Shown: positions 1-7,495 of the stretch, in pieces
Layout: each line of letters starts with the position of its first letter
How positions within the stretch are numbered: position 1 is the stretch's first letter
Assembly (NCBI RefSeq): GCF_000472925.1
Contig: NZ_KI421479.1
Coordinates: 214,791 to 278,790 of the forward strand
From: Bradyrhizobium sp. Ec3.3
GTDB taxonomy: Bacteria > Pseudomonadota > Alphaproteobacteria > Rhizobiales > Xanthobacteraceae
DNA: 64,000 nt
Reading direction: 5' to 3'
The notes under the pieces: generated by a model
What the model was told of the DNA's origin: nothing
The model's database searches: none
The model's input: only the letters and a program-made list of their open reading frames with translations
Position numbers and translations under genes: made by a program

Positions 1-236
1 GAGGGTCGCACTAGGGACGGATCGCGTGGACGACAGGTGGCCGAAGGGTCAAAAGGTGGGCACCCTCTTCGGATAAGCGGGGCCGCCAACAGGCCAATCC
101 TCAGCAGCAGACAATAATTCTGCGGCCCGCCAAAACAAGGCGGGATGCCCAATGTTGCTCGTCGTCCCGAGCTATGCCTAATGCATTAAGATAACCCCCA
201 GCTCCCAGAGCTAGTAAGCGCAACTCTCGGGCGAGA
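1..236. other. left edge, no gene recognised
   Basis: I see no convincing coding region here. A 6-bp inverted repeat (CCCGCC at 126-131, GGCGGG at 139-144) is the only structure noted. The stretch lies just downstream of the istB relic and may be decayed insertion-sequence DNA, but I could not identify a terminal inverted repeat. Confidence 0.4.
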
Positions 237-443
237 TCAATAGCCTGCAACCGCGCGCTGATCGACGATGTCACAGTGATGGGTCAACCGGTCGAGGAGC
301 GCGGCGGTCATCATGGCGTCGCCGAACACGCTGGGCCATGCTCCGAAGGTGACGTTGACTTGGACCTCGGCGACGATAGAGCCGCGCCAGGGTGATTTTC
401 CCTGCAGAATTCCCTGATCCCAAGGAAACTGGGATTTAAGCAC
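237..443 (-). pseudogene. IS21-family IstB-like ATPase, C-terminal fragment
   Basis: IstB is the AAA+ helper ATPase of IS21-type transposition. Only about the last 45-50 residues of this 68-codon frame resemble it. The segment around codons 29-60 carries the WPSVFGDA and LLDRLTHHCDIV blocks typical of the IstB C-terminus. The upstream part lacks the Walker A and B motifs, and the end diverges into a short unrelated tail before the stop where family members normally have another 10-15 residues. No istA is visible and the window edge is close, so this is a dead relic rather than an active element. The start codon given is only the first ATG of the open frame. Identification rests on remembered family motifs. 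Confidence 0.6.
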
Positions 444-1667
444 TCACCGCTCGTCGGCGATCACCTTGCCATCGTTCGGTAGTGCGCCCTGGCTCACCAA
501 CTCGACATTGCCACCGAGCTTCGTCACCGCGCGTAGCGTGGCGGCGATCTCCTCGTGGAGCGCCTCGCTTGCTGCCGCCGTCTCGGCCTTCAACGTCATC
601 GCATCCGTTTCGCGCTCGCGGGTGACGACGAGACGCAGGCGCCCGAGCGCGGGATGGCGCTTGCCGATCTCGGCGATCTGCTCGGGGCGGACGAACATGC
701 CCTTGACCTTGGTGGTCTGGTCGGCGCGACCCATCCAGCCCTTGATGCGCATGTTGCTGCGGCCGCAGGAGCTCTTGCCCGGCAGCGCCGCGGTGAGGTC
801 GCCGAGCGCAAGGCGGATCCAGGGATGATGCGGGTCGAGCGAGGTCACCACGATCTCGCCGACGTCTCCTGGCGCAACGGGATCGCCGGTGCCTGCCTTG
901 ACGATCTCCATGATCAGGTCCTCGTTGACGACCATGCCTTCGCGGGCCTCGGTCTCGAAGGCGATGAGGCCGAGATCGGCGGTACCGAAGGCCTGATAGG
1001 CGTCGATGCCGCGCGCCTTGATCTCGGCCTGGAGCGAGGGCGGAAACGCGGCGCCCGACACCAGCGCGCGCTTGATCGAGGAGACATCGCGCCCCGCGCT
1101 TGCGGCGGCGTCGAGCAGGATCTTCAGAAAGTCCGGCGTGCCGCTATAGCCGATCGGCCGGTAGGCCTCGATCAGCTCAAATTGCGCTTCCGTGTTGCCC
1201 GGGCCCGCCGGGATCACCGCGCAGCCCAGCGCCCGCGCCGAGGCGTCGAAAATGAAGCCCCCGGGGGTCAGATGGTAGCCGAACGTGTTGAGCACGACGT
1301 CGCCGGGCCGAAAGCCCGCGGCGAATAATGCCCGCGCCCCGCGCCAGGGGTCGGCCTGGGTTCCCTCCGGCTCAAAGATCGGTCCGGGCGAGGTGAACAG
1401 GCGCGCGAATGCCCCGGGCGGGTGCGCCACGAAGCCGCCGAAGGGCTGGGAGGCCCTGTGCAGGGCGGGCAGTTCCGACTTGCGCAGCACCGGCAGCCGC
1501 GCCAGCGCCGCCCGCGAGGTCACGGAGGCCGGCTCGAAACCCTTCAGACGCTCGGCATAGGCCGGTGCGGCCATGGCATGGTGCAGGATGCCTGGCAGCC
1601 GCGAGAACAGCTCGGCCTCGCGCTCGTCGGGCGCGCGCGTCTCAAGGGCGTCGTAATGGGCGGTCAT
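444..1667 (-). CDS. phenylacetate-CoA ligase (PaaK)-like AMP-forming ligase
   Basis: A 407-residue adenylate-forming enzyme of the PaaK type, expected to activate a carboxylic acid to its CoA thioester with ATP. The length is slightly below the usual 430-440. The nucleotide-binding loop region at about residues 90-100 reads LFTSPGPIFEPE rather than the canonical SSGTTGKP, a variant I associate with a PaaK subfamily next to Liv transporters. The later FGTADLG block fits the YGxTE-like motif, and the C-terminus carries the small AMP-binding domain with KVKGMFVRPEQ. It lies downstream of the minus-strand liv/acyl-CoA ligase block but is separated from it by the plus-strand epimerase gene. The substrate is unknown; an aromatic acid is an inference from family and context. 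Confidence 0.8.
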   Translation of the reverse strand: MTAHYDALETRAPDEREAELFSRLPGILHHAMAAPAYAERLKGFEPASVTSRAALARLPVLRKSELPALHRASQPFGGFVAHPPGAFARLFTSPGPIFEPEGTQADPWRGARALFAAGFRPGDVVLNTFGYHLTPGGFIFDASARALGCAVIPAGPGNTEAQFELIEAYRPIGYSGTPDFLKILLDAAASAGRDVSSIKRALVSGAAFPPSLQAEIKARGIDAYQAFGTADLGLIAFETEAREGMVVNEDLIMEIVKAGTGDPVAPGDVGEIVVTSLDPHHPWIRLALGDLTAALPGKSSCGRSNMRIKGWMGRADQTTKVKGMFVRPEQIAEIGKRHPALGRLRLVVTRERETDAMTLKAETAAASEALHEEIAATLRAVTKLGGNVELVSQGALPNDGKVIADER

Positions 1668-1751
1668 GGCTGGTCCTCAACTGGTTCGCTTCCGTTGCGC
1701 CGCCTCGCGCGCGTCGCTATCAGGGCGGCAGCCGGAGCTGGAGAAGGTGGA

Positions 1752-2903
1752 ATGGCCGACGAACAGGGGATCACGACGGAGGAGGCCGCCGATGTCGTCG
1801 CCAGATTGAAGCGGCGAACGATCGACGCAGCGCTGCCGTTGTGGTCGGGCGAAGGCTGGGATGGGGCTACGGGCGGCTTCATCGACCGGCTGCACAAGGA
1901 TGGCACGGCGGATCGTGTGGCGCCTCGCCGCGTGATGGTGCAGGCCCGCCAGATCTACTGCTATGCCAAGGCGGCACAGATGGGCTGGTATCCGGACGGC
2001 CGTGCGATCGCGTTGAAGGGTCTCGAGTACATGCTGGCGCGCGCCAAGGCGCCGGACGGCCGTCCGGGCTACGTGCATCGCTTGACGCCGGAAGGTACCG
2101 TGCTGGACGGCAAGCGCGATGCCTACGACCACGCTTTCATCCTGCTCGCGCTTGCGACCGTCTATGCGCTGGACAGGGACGCGCAGGTTCGCGCCGAGAT
2201 CGACGCGCTGCTCGCCTTCATCGACGCGCATTTGCGCTCGCCGCATGGCGGTGTTCACGAGAGCCTGCCGACGGCGATGCCGCGCCGGCAGAATCCACAC
2301 ATGCATCTGTTCGAGTCGATGATCGCGTGTTTTGACGCGACGCATGACCTGTCGTTCCAGAACCGCGCCGGCGAGTTCTTCGCGTTGTTTCTCGCCAATC
2401 TCTACGACAAACAGAAGCGCGCGCTCGGCGAATATTTCGAGGAGGACTGGTCCAAAATCGAGCCAGTCAGTGTCGAGCCCGGCCACCAGGCCGAATGGGT
2501 CTGGCTGTTGAAGGGATTCGAGCGCATCACGGGCTGCCCGACGGGCCGCTATCGCGGCGAATTGCTGCAGACAGCGGTGCGCTGTTACGACACCGCAACT
2601 GGCTGCCTCATCGACGAAGCCGACGTCGACGGCAATATCCGCCGGCATTCGCGGCGGCTGTGGCCGCAGACCGAGATCGCGAAAGCGTGGATCGCGCAGG
2701 CCGAATCCGGCGAGACGGGCGCGGCGGACAAGGCGCTCGCGGCGCTGGTGCGGCTGGAACGGCACTATCTCAGCCATCCGGTGAAGGGCGGCTGGTATGA
2801 TCAGTTCGACCGCGACGGCAACTCGCTGGTCGAGACCATTCCTGCGTCGTCGTTCTATCATGTTCTCTGCGCGGTCACGGAAGCCGAGCAAGTGCTGGGG
2901 TGA
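1752..2903 (+). CDS. AGE-family sugar epimerase/isomerase
   Basis: A 383-residue member of the N-acylglucosamine 2-epimerase family, an alpha/alpha-barrel group that includes N-acetylglucosamine 2-epimerases, mannose isomerases and bacterial mannose-6-phosphate isomerase-like proteins. Seen in the sequence: the RRVMVQARQIY helix, the NPHMHLFES segment carrying the usual barrel histidine and glutamate, EPGHQAEWVW, and the final EAxxASSFYH-like region. The ATG at 1752 is preceded by GAAGGTGG and opens the conserved part; the frame is open further upstream but that part overlaps the divergent ligase. The exact substrate cannot be told from the sequence. It diverges from the PaaK-like gene across an 84-bp gap. 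Confidence 0.8.
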   Translation: MADEQGITTEEAADVVARLKRRTIDAALPLWSGEGWDGATGGFIDRLHKDGTADRVAPRRVMVQARQIYCYAKAAQMGWYPDGRAIALKGLEYMLARAKAPDGRPGYVHRLTPEGTVLDGKRDAYDHAFILLALATVYALDRDAQVRAEIDALLAFIDAHLRSPHGGVHESLPTAMPRRQNPHMHLFESMIACFDATHDLSFQNRAGEFFALFLANLYDKQKRALGEYFEEDWSKIEPVSVEPGHQAEWVWLLKGFERITGCPTGRYRGELLQTAVRCYDTATGCLIDEADVDGNIRRHSRRLWPQTEIAKAWIAQAESGETGAADKALAALVRLERHYLSHPVKGGWYDQFDRDGNSLVETIPASSFYHVLCAVTEAEQVLG

Positions 2904-2917
2904 AACGCTTTTGTTTT

Positions 2918-2970
2918 GACGCGTTTTCTTCACGCGAACCGGTTCCCACTTCGCTTGAAAACGCTATAGC
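2918..2970. repeat. interspersed palindrome, family E (copy 1)
   Basis: The block GACGCGTTTTCTTCACGCGA, followed by AACCGGTTCCC and a GAAAACGCT arm, forms an imperfect palindrome. A shorter copy lies at 24509-24544. This copy overlaps the stop codon of livF and separates two convergent genes, so it could also act as a bidirectional transcription stop. Confidence 0.6.
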
Positions 2971-3803
2971 CAGCGCTTGCGTCGCTTGAAGCTCTTGAGT
3001 TTCTTGAAGCTCTTGCGTTGGTCGCCGGCGCCGCCGAGGTAGAATTCCTTGACGTCCTCGTTGTCGCGCAGATCGTCGGCGGTGCCGTCGAGCACGACCT
3101 TACCCTGCTCCATGATGTAGCCATGGCTCGCGACCGAGAGCGCGGCGCGTGCGTTCTGCTCGACCAGCAGGATGGTGACGCCGAGGTCGCGATTGATCTT
3201 CTTGATGATCGCGAACACTTCCTTCACGAGCAGCGGCGACAACCCCATCGACGGCTCGTCCATCAAAATCATCTTCGGGCGCGCCATCAGCGCGCGGCCG
3301 ATCGCGAGCATCTGCTGTTCGCCGCCGGAGAGATAGCCGGCGAGGCCCGTGCGCTCCTTCAGGCGTGGGAAATAGTTGAAGACCATGTCGAGGTCGGCAT
3401 CGATCTCGCGGTCGCTGCGGGTGAAGGCGCCGAGCTTGAGGTTCTCCAGCGACGTCATGTCGGCGACGATGCGCCGCCCCTCCATCACCTGGAAGATGCC
3501 GCGGCGGACGATCTTGTCGGGGTCGATGCCGTTGATGCGGGCGCCGTCGAACATGATCTCGCCGCGCGTGACCTCGCCGTCCTCGGTCTTGAGCAGGCCG
3601 GAGATTGCCTTCAGCGTCGTCGACTTGCCGGCGCCGTTGGCGCCCAGCAGCGCCACGATCGCGCCCTTGGGCACTTCGAGGCTCAAGCCCCGTAGCACCA
3701 GGATGACGTCGTCATAGACGACCTCGATGTTGCGCACGCTGAGCAGCGGCGGCGTGGGAACGACGCTTGGATTGGGGCGCTCGATATGAGTCACTTCACT
3801 CAT
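2964..3803 (-). CDS. livF: branched-chain-type ABC transporter ATPase LivF
   Basis: One of the two cytoplasmic ATPases of a Liv/HAAT importer, 279 residues. Walker A is GANGAGKS at about 54-61, the ABC signature is LSGGEQQ at about 158-164, and Walker B is MILMDEP at about 178-184. The FQVMEGRRI stretch is typical of LivF. There is an N-terminal extension of about 18 residues before the ATPase fold, and an unusual lysine/arginine-rich tail (KKLKSFKRRKRWL) at the C-terminus. It is last in a minus-strand block with livK, livM, livH, an acyl-CoA ligase and livG, separated from livK by a 179-bp gap carrying a repeat. The transported substrate is not shown by the sequence. Confidence 0.9.
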   Translation of the reverse strand: MSEVTHIERPNPSVVPTPPLLSVRNIEVVYDDVILVLRGLSLEVPKGAIVALLGANGAGKSTTLKAISGLLKTEDGEVTRGEIMFDGARINGIDPDKIVRRGIFQVMEGRRIVADMTSLENLKLGAFTRSDREIDADLDMVFNYFPRLKERTGLAGYLSGGEQQMLAIGRALMARPKMILMDEPSMGLSPLLVKEVFAIIKKINRDLGVTILLVEQNARAALSVASHGYIMEQGKVVLDGTADDLRDNEDVKEFYLGGAGDQRKSFKKLKSFKRRKRWL

Positions 3804-3830
3804 GGTCAGTTACTCTCGTTCTCTTGGTTC

Positions 3831-3954
3831 GTCATTCCGCGGCGCCTCGAAGAGGCGAGTCCGGAATCTCGAAGGTTCCGGGTTCAATGCTTTGCATTGC
3901 CCCGGAACGACGGGAGAAAGCTGCGGATCCCCCGCTTTCGCGGGGGATGACGCG
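3831..3954. repeat. interspersed palindrome family A plus a family B half-element
   Basis: Between livF and livK. The left part starts GTCATTCCGCGGCG, passes a TCCGGAATCTCGAAGGTTCC core and ends CCCCGGAACGACGG, matching copies at 18825-18905, 20987-21107 and 31574-31664. The right part is a hairpin (ATCCCCCGC, TTTC, GCGGGGGAT at 3927-3948) related to the element at 25699-25800. Being inside a co-directional block, it may tune the livK/livF message ratio. Confidence 0.75.
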
Positions 3955-3982
3955 GCGAATAGTTGGTACGCTCGTTCCTACC

Positions 3983-5263
3983 TCACCACCCCAGCCATTC
4001 CGGCTTGCGCGGCAGCTCGACCGTCTTGACCTTCTCGAGCTTGATCACGCCCTTGCTCATGAGATCATTGAGGTCGCCATCGGTCGCGCCCGTGATCTTG
4101 GTGCGATAGAGATCGACCTTGAGCGTGCCGCGATGGTCCTTGTCGGTCCAGGTCGAGGGATTGCAGACGCCTTCCATTCCCGCCGGCACCCAGTCCTTCT
4201 TCTGGTAGAAGCCCTTGGCGACGTTCTCGCCGGTGGCGCCGCCGTTCTTGACCGCCCAGTCGAGCGCTTCCTTGGTGTAGAGCGCGCTGCAAACGGCGGC
4301 GACGTAGTGCACGGGGCGATAGACCTTACCGGTCGGATCGGACATCTTCGAGATCTCCATCACCGTCTTCATGCCCGGTGCGTTACCGCCCCAGCTCACT
4401 GCGGTACGCAGCGGGAAGATCACGCCGTCCGCCGCATCGCCGGCCGTCTTGGCAGCGTTCTCGTCCATGCCCCAGACGTTGCCAAGGAACTGCACGTCGA
4501 CGCCCGCGGTCTTGCAGGCCTTCAGCACGGAGATATTCGAGGCAGCCGTATTGCCGAGATAGGCGTAGTTGGCGCCGCTGCTCTTCAGGCTCAGGCATTG
4601 CGCGCTGTAGTCGCCGGGCGTCAACGCAAACACGATCGGCGGCAGCACCTCGAAACCGAGCTCGGTCGCGAGTGCCTCGCCGGCGGCCTTCGGTGCGTTC
4701 GGGTAGGGATGGTTGCCGCCCATGTGCACGAATTTGGGCTTGCCGCTCTTGCCCTTGGCCTTCCAGTCTTCGGCCGCCCAGGTCAGCATCGCGCGCATGG
4801 CATCGGAATAGCTCGGGCCATAGAAGAAATTATACGGCGCGGCCTTCGCCTTGCCGCTGCTGCCCTCGGGATCGGTGAGTGCTGCGGCGTAGGAGCCGGA
4901 CATATAGGGGATCTTGTCCTGCGCGACGAAGGTCGTCAGCGCTTCGGTGTCCGCGGTGCCCCAGCCCATGATCGCCGCGACCTTCTCGCCGCCGGACCAC
5001 TTCTTGTAAAGCGCGACCGCGCGCGGCACCTGGTAGCCGTAATCATTGCTGTCGACATTGAGCTGCTTGCCGCCGATGCCGCCATTCTTGTTGATCCAGG
5101 CGAAGGTATCCACTACGGCCTGGCCGTAGGGCGTTCCCACGTCGGAAGTGGCGCCGGAATAGTCGGCGAGATGGCCGATCGCGATCTGCGCATGTGCCGG
5201 CCCGGCTACGGCGCCGATCAGCAGCGCAAGCGATGCGGTGCTCAAAAGGGCTTTGATCTTCAT
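3983..5263 (-). CDS. livK: Liv-type periplasmic substrate-binding protein
   Basis: A 426-residue periplasmic binding protein of the Peripla_BP_6 type that captures ligand for the LivHMGF importer. A classical Sec signal peptide ends at about residue 25 (AHA/Q). The mature part starts with IAIGHLADYSGATSDVG, the usual first strand of the family. It is longer than typical leucine-binding proteins (about 370). The ATG is preceded by CAGGAGGAACCAACCC, a strong ribosome-binding site. The gene lies 39 bp downstream of livM. Linkage to two CoA ligases suggests the ligand is an organic or aromatic acid rather than an amino acid; this is inference. Confidence 0.88.
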   Translation of the reverse strand: MKIKALLSTASLALLIGAVAGPAHAQIAIGHLADYSGATSDVGTPYGQAVVDTFAWINKNGGIGGKQLNVDSNDYGYQVPRAVALYKKWSGGEKVAAIMGWGTADTEALTTFVAQDKIPYMSGSYAAALTDPEGSSGKAKAAPYNFFYGPSYSDAMRAMLTWAAEDWKAKGKSGKPKFVHMGGNHPYPNAPKAAGEALATELGFEVLPPIVFALTPGDYSAQCLSLKSSGANYAYLGNTAASNISVLKACKTAGVDVQFLGNVWGMDENAAKTAGDAADGVIFPLRTAVSWGGNAPGMKTVMEISKMSDPTGKVYRPVHYVAAVCSALYTKEALDWAVKNGGATGENVAKGFYQKKDWVPAGMEGVCNPSTWTDKDHRGTLKVDLYRTKITGATDGDLNDLMSKGVIKLEKVKTVELPRKPEWLGW

Positions 5264-5302
5264 GGGTTGGTTCCTCCTGTTTTTCGTTTAGATGGCCCGC
5301 GC

Positions 5303-6376
5303 TCAATGCGAGAACGGGTAGAGTTTCCAGTAAGCCTTGATCTGCCGCCAGCGATGCGCGAGCCCGTCCGGCTCGAACATCAGGAATGCGATGATGATGA
5401 GCCCGATCGCGATCTCGCGCAGGAAGGTGATGTTGGTATTGAGCGACAGCGCGTGATCGATCGCGCCGCCCTTCAATTGCAGGCTGAGCCATTCCATCGA
5501 TTCCGGCAGCAGCACCACGAAGGCCGTTCCCATCAGCGTGCCCATGATCGAGCCGGTGCCGCCGATAATGATCATGGCGAGGAACAGGATTGACCGCTCG
5601 ATGCCAAAGCCTTCCTGCGAGACCACGAGCTGGTAATGCGCGTAGAGCGCGCCGGCGATGCCGGCGAAAAAGGCGGCGAGCCCGAACGACAGCGTGCGGT
5701 ACTTCGTCAGGTTGATCCCCATGATCTCCGCGGAGAGATAATGGTCGCGGATCGCGACCAGCGCTCTGCCGTCGCGCGTGCGCATCAGATTGGTGACGAG
5801 GACGTAGCTTGCGAGCACGTAGGCCAGCACGACGTAGAAATACTGCTTATCGCCGCGCAGCGCATAGCCGAAGATCGAAAACGGCTCGGCGCTGGCCGGC
5901 ACCGAGCCGCCGGAGAACCATTCTGCGCGCGAGAAGAAGTCGAGCAGGATGTATTGCGCCGCGAGCGTCGCGATGACGAGATAGAGCCCCTTCAGCCGTG
6001 CCGCGGGAATACCGAAGACCAGGCCGACGAGCGCGGTGACGATGCCGGCGAGCGGGATGGCGAAGAACACCGGGATCGGTGCGTTGTTGGAGATATAGGC
6101 CGAGGTGAAGGCGCCGAGCAGGAAGAAGGCAGCATGGCCGATCGAGATCTGGCCGGTGAAGCCGACCAGGATGTTCAAGCCGAGTGCAGCGATCGAGAAG
6201 ATGCCGATCTGGATCAGGATGCTCAGCCAATATCCGCTGAAGAATTGCGGCGCCAGGCAAAGCAGCAGCACGCCGGCAATCGCAAAGTTGCGGCTGGTCC
6301 TGGTCGGGAAGATCGTGGTGTCGGCCGCGTAGGTGGTGCGGAAATCACCAGCAGGGATGAGGGCAGGGCCAGCCAT
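5303..6376 (-). CDS. livM: Liv-type ABC transporter permease LivM
   Basis: A 357-residue inner-membrane permease pairing with LivH. It has about ten hydrophobic segments and the family blocks LGLNILVGFTGQISIGHAAF and GIPAARLKGLYLVIATLAAQ. The last 40 residues return to IIIAFLMFEPDGLAHRWRQ, the usual end of LivM. The start chosen is the ATG at 6376, two bases after the livH stop, which gives translational coupling; the same frame is open further upstream but only as a shadow of livH. The N-terminus has about 30 polar residues before the first membrane segment. Confidence 0.9.
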   Translation of the reverse strand: MAGPALIPAGDFRTTYAADTTIFPTRTSRNFAIAGVLLLCLAPQFFSGYWLSILIQIGIFSIAALGLNILVGFTGQISIGHAAFFLLGAFTSAYISNNAPIPVFFAIPLAGIVTALVGLVFGIPAARLKGLYLVIATLAAQYILLDFFSRAEWFSGGSVPASAEPFSIFGYALRGDKQYFYVVLAYVLASYVLVTNLMRTRDGRALVAIRDHYLSAEIMGINLTKYRTLSFGLAAFFAGIAGALYAHYQLVVSQEGFGIERSILFLAMIIIGGTGSIMGTLMGTAFVVLLPESMEWLSLQLKGGAIDHALSLNTNITFLREIAIGLIIIAFLMFEPDGLAHRWRQIKAYWKLYPFSH

Positions 6377-6378
6377 GG

Positions 6379-7272
6379 TCAAATCCGCTCGATGTCGTGG
6401 GTGCCGAACAGGCCGTAGGGCTTGATCATCAGCACGATGATGAGGACGTAGAACGGTGCGATCTCGTAGAGATTGCCCCAGTGCAGATACTGGCTGTCGA
6501 CATATTGCGCGATGTTCTCGAGAAGCCCGATGATGATGCCGCCGAGCACGGCGCCGCCGACGGAGTCGAGCCCGCCGAGGATCGCCGCCGGAAACACCTT
6601 GATGCCGTACGCGGCGAGCCCCGACGACACGCCATTCACCACGGCGACGACGACGCCCGCGACCGCCGACACCGTCGCCGAGATCGCCCAGGCCATCGCG
6701 AACACGCTTTTGACGGAAATGCCGAGCGACTGCGCCACTTGCTGATTGAACGCGGTGGCCCGCATCGCAAGCCCGTATTTCGAGGCCCGGAAGAACCAGG
6801 CCATGCCGATCATCATTGCCACCGACACCACTAGGCTCATGATGTAGACGGTCTGGATCTGCAGCCCGAGCAGGTTCACCGACTGGCTCTCGAATACGCG
6901 CGGGAACGGCTGCGGGTTGACGCCGAACATCCACTTCAGCGCGGCCTGGAAGACCGTCGAGAGGCCGATGGTGACCATGATCACCGAGATGATCGGCTCG
7001 CCGATCATGGGCCTCAGGATCAGGACCTGGATCGCAATGCCGAACACGAACATGAAGACGAGCGTCATTGGCATGCCGATCCAGAACGGCACCTGGTATT
7101 TCGCCAGCAGCGCCCAGCACACCCAGGCGCCGACCAGCAGCAATTCACCTTGCGCGAAGTTGACGACCTGCGTCGCCTTGTAGATCAGCACAAACGACAT
7201 CGCGACCACGCCATAGAGCGTTCCGACCACGAGGCCGTTGACCAGGAGCTGGATGAGGAATGCGGTATTCAT
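6379..7272 (-). CDS. livH: Liv-type ABC transporter permease LivH
   Basis: A 297-residue integral membrane permease. It shows the LivH N-terminal hallmark LVNGLVVGTLYGVVAMSFVL, then VVNFAQGELLLVGAW (the NFAQGE-like helix), and a C-terminal GGLDSVGGAVLGGIIIGLLEN block followed by a final segment ending in KPYGLFG. It forms the membrane channel with LivM, which begins two bases downstream. Upstream is a 223-bp gap filled with a palindromic repeat, then the acyl-CoA ligase gene. Confidence 0.92.
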   Translation of the reverse strand: MNTAFLIQLLVNGLVVGTLYGVVAMSFVLIYKATQVVNFAQGELLLVGAWVCWALLAKYQVPFWIGMPMTLVFMFVFGIAIQVLILRPMIGEPIISVIMVTIGLSTVFQAALKWMFGVNPQPFPRVFESQSVNLLGLQIQTVYIMSLVVSVAMMIGMAWFFRASKYGLAMRATAFNQQVAQSLGISVKSVFAMAWAISATVSAVAGVVVAVVNGVSSGLAAYGIKVFPAAILGGLDSVGGAVLGGIIIGLLENIAQYVDSQYLHWGNLYEIAPFYVLIIVLMIKPYGLFGTHDIERI

Positions 7273-7310
7273 GTCGATTTCCGCGCAAAATGCAGAAGCG
7301 TTGGCGGTGC

Positions 7311-7459
7311 ACCCTCTTCCCTTGCGGGAGAGGGTGGCTTCGCGAAGCGAAGCCGGGTGAGGGGTTGCCTCCGCATTGAAGGTGTGGAGACAGGACCCCT
7401 CACCCCTACGAGCTTGCGGCTGAGGGTGGAGCTGCCCTCTCCCACAAGGGGAAAGGGCA
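7311..7459. repeat. interspersed palindrome family C
   Basis: Fills the gap between the acyl-CoA ligase and livH. It is built of short stems: ACCCTCTTCCCTTGCGGGAG, then GGCTTCGCGAAGCGAAGCC, then GGGTGAGGGG, and a reversed copy ending CCCTCTCCCACAAGGGG. A partial relative lies at the right edge of the window (63953-64000). Such elements are abundant between genes in Bradyrhizobium-like genomes and often act on mRNA ends. Confidence 0.75.
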
Positions 7460-7495
7460 CAATAAGGTGCATCGTGCTCGTTGCTTGCGAAAGAC

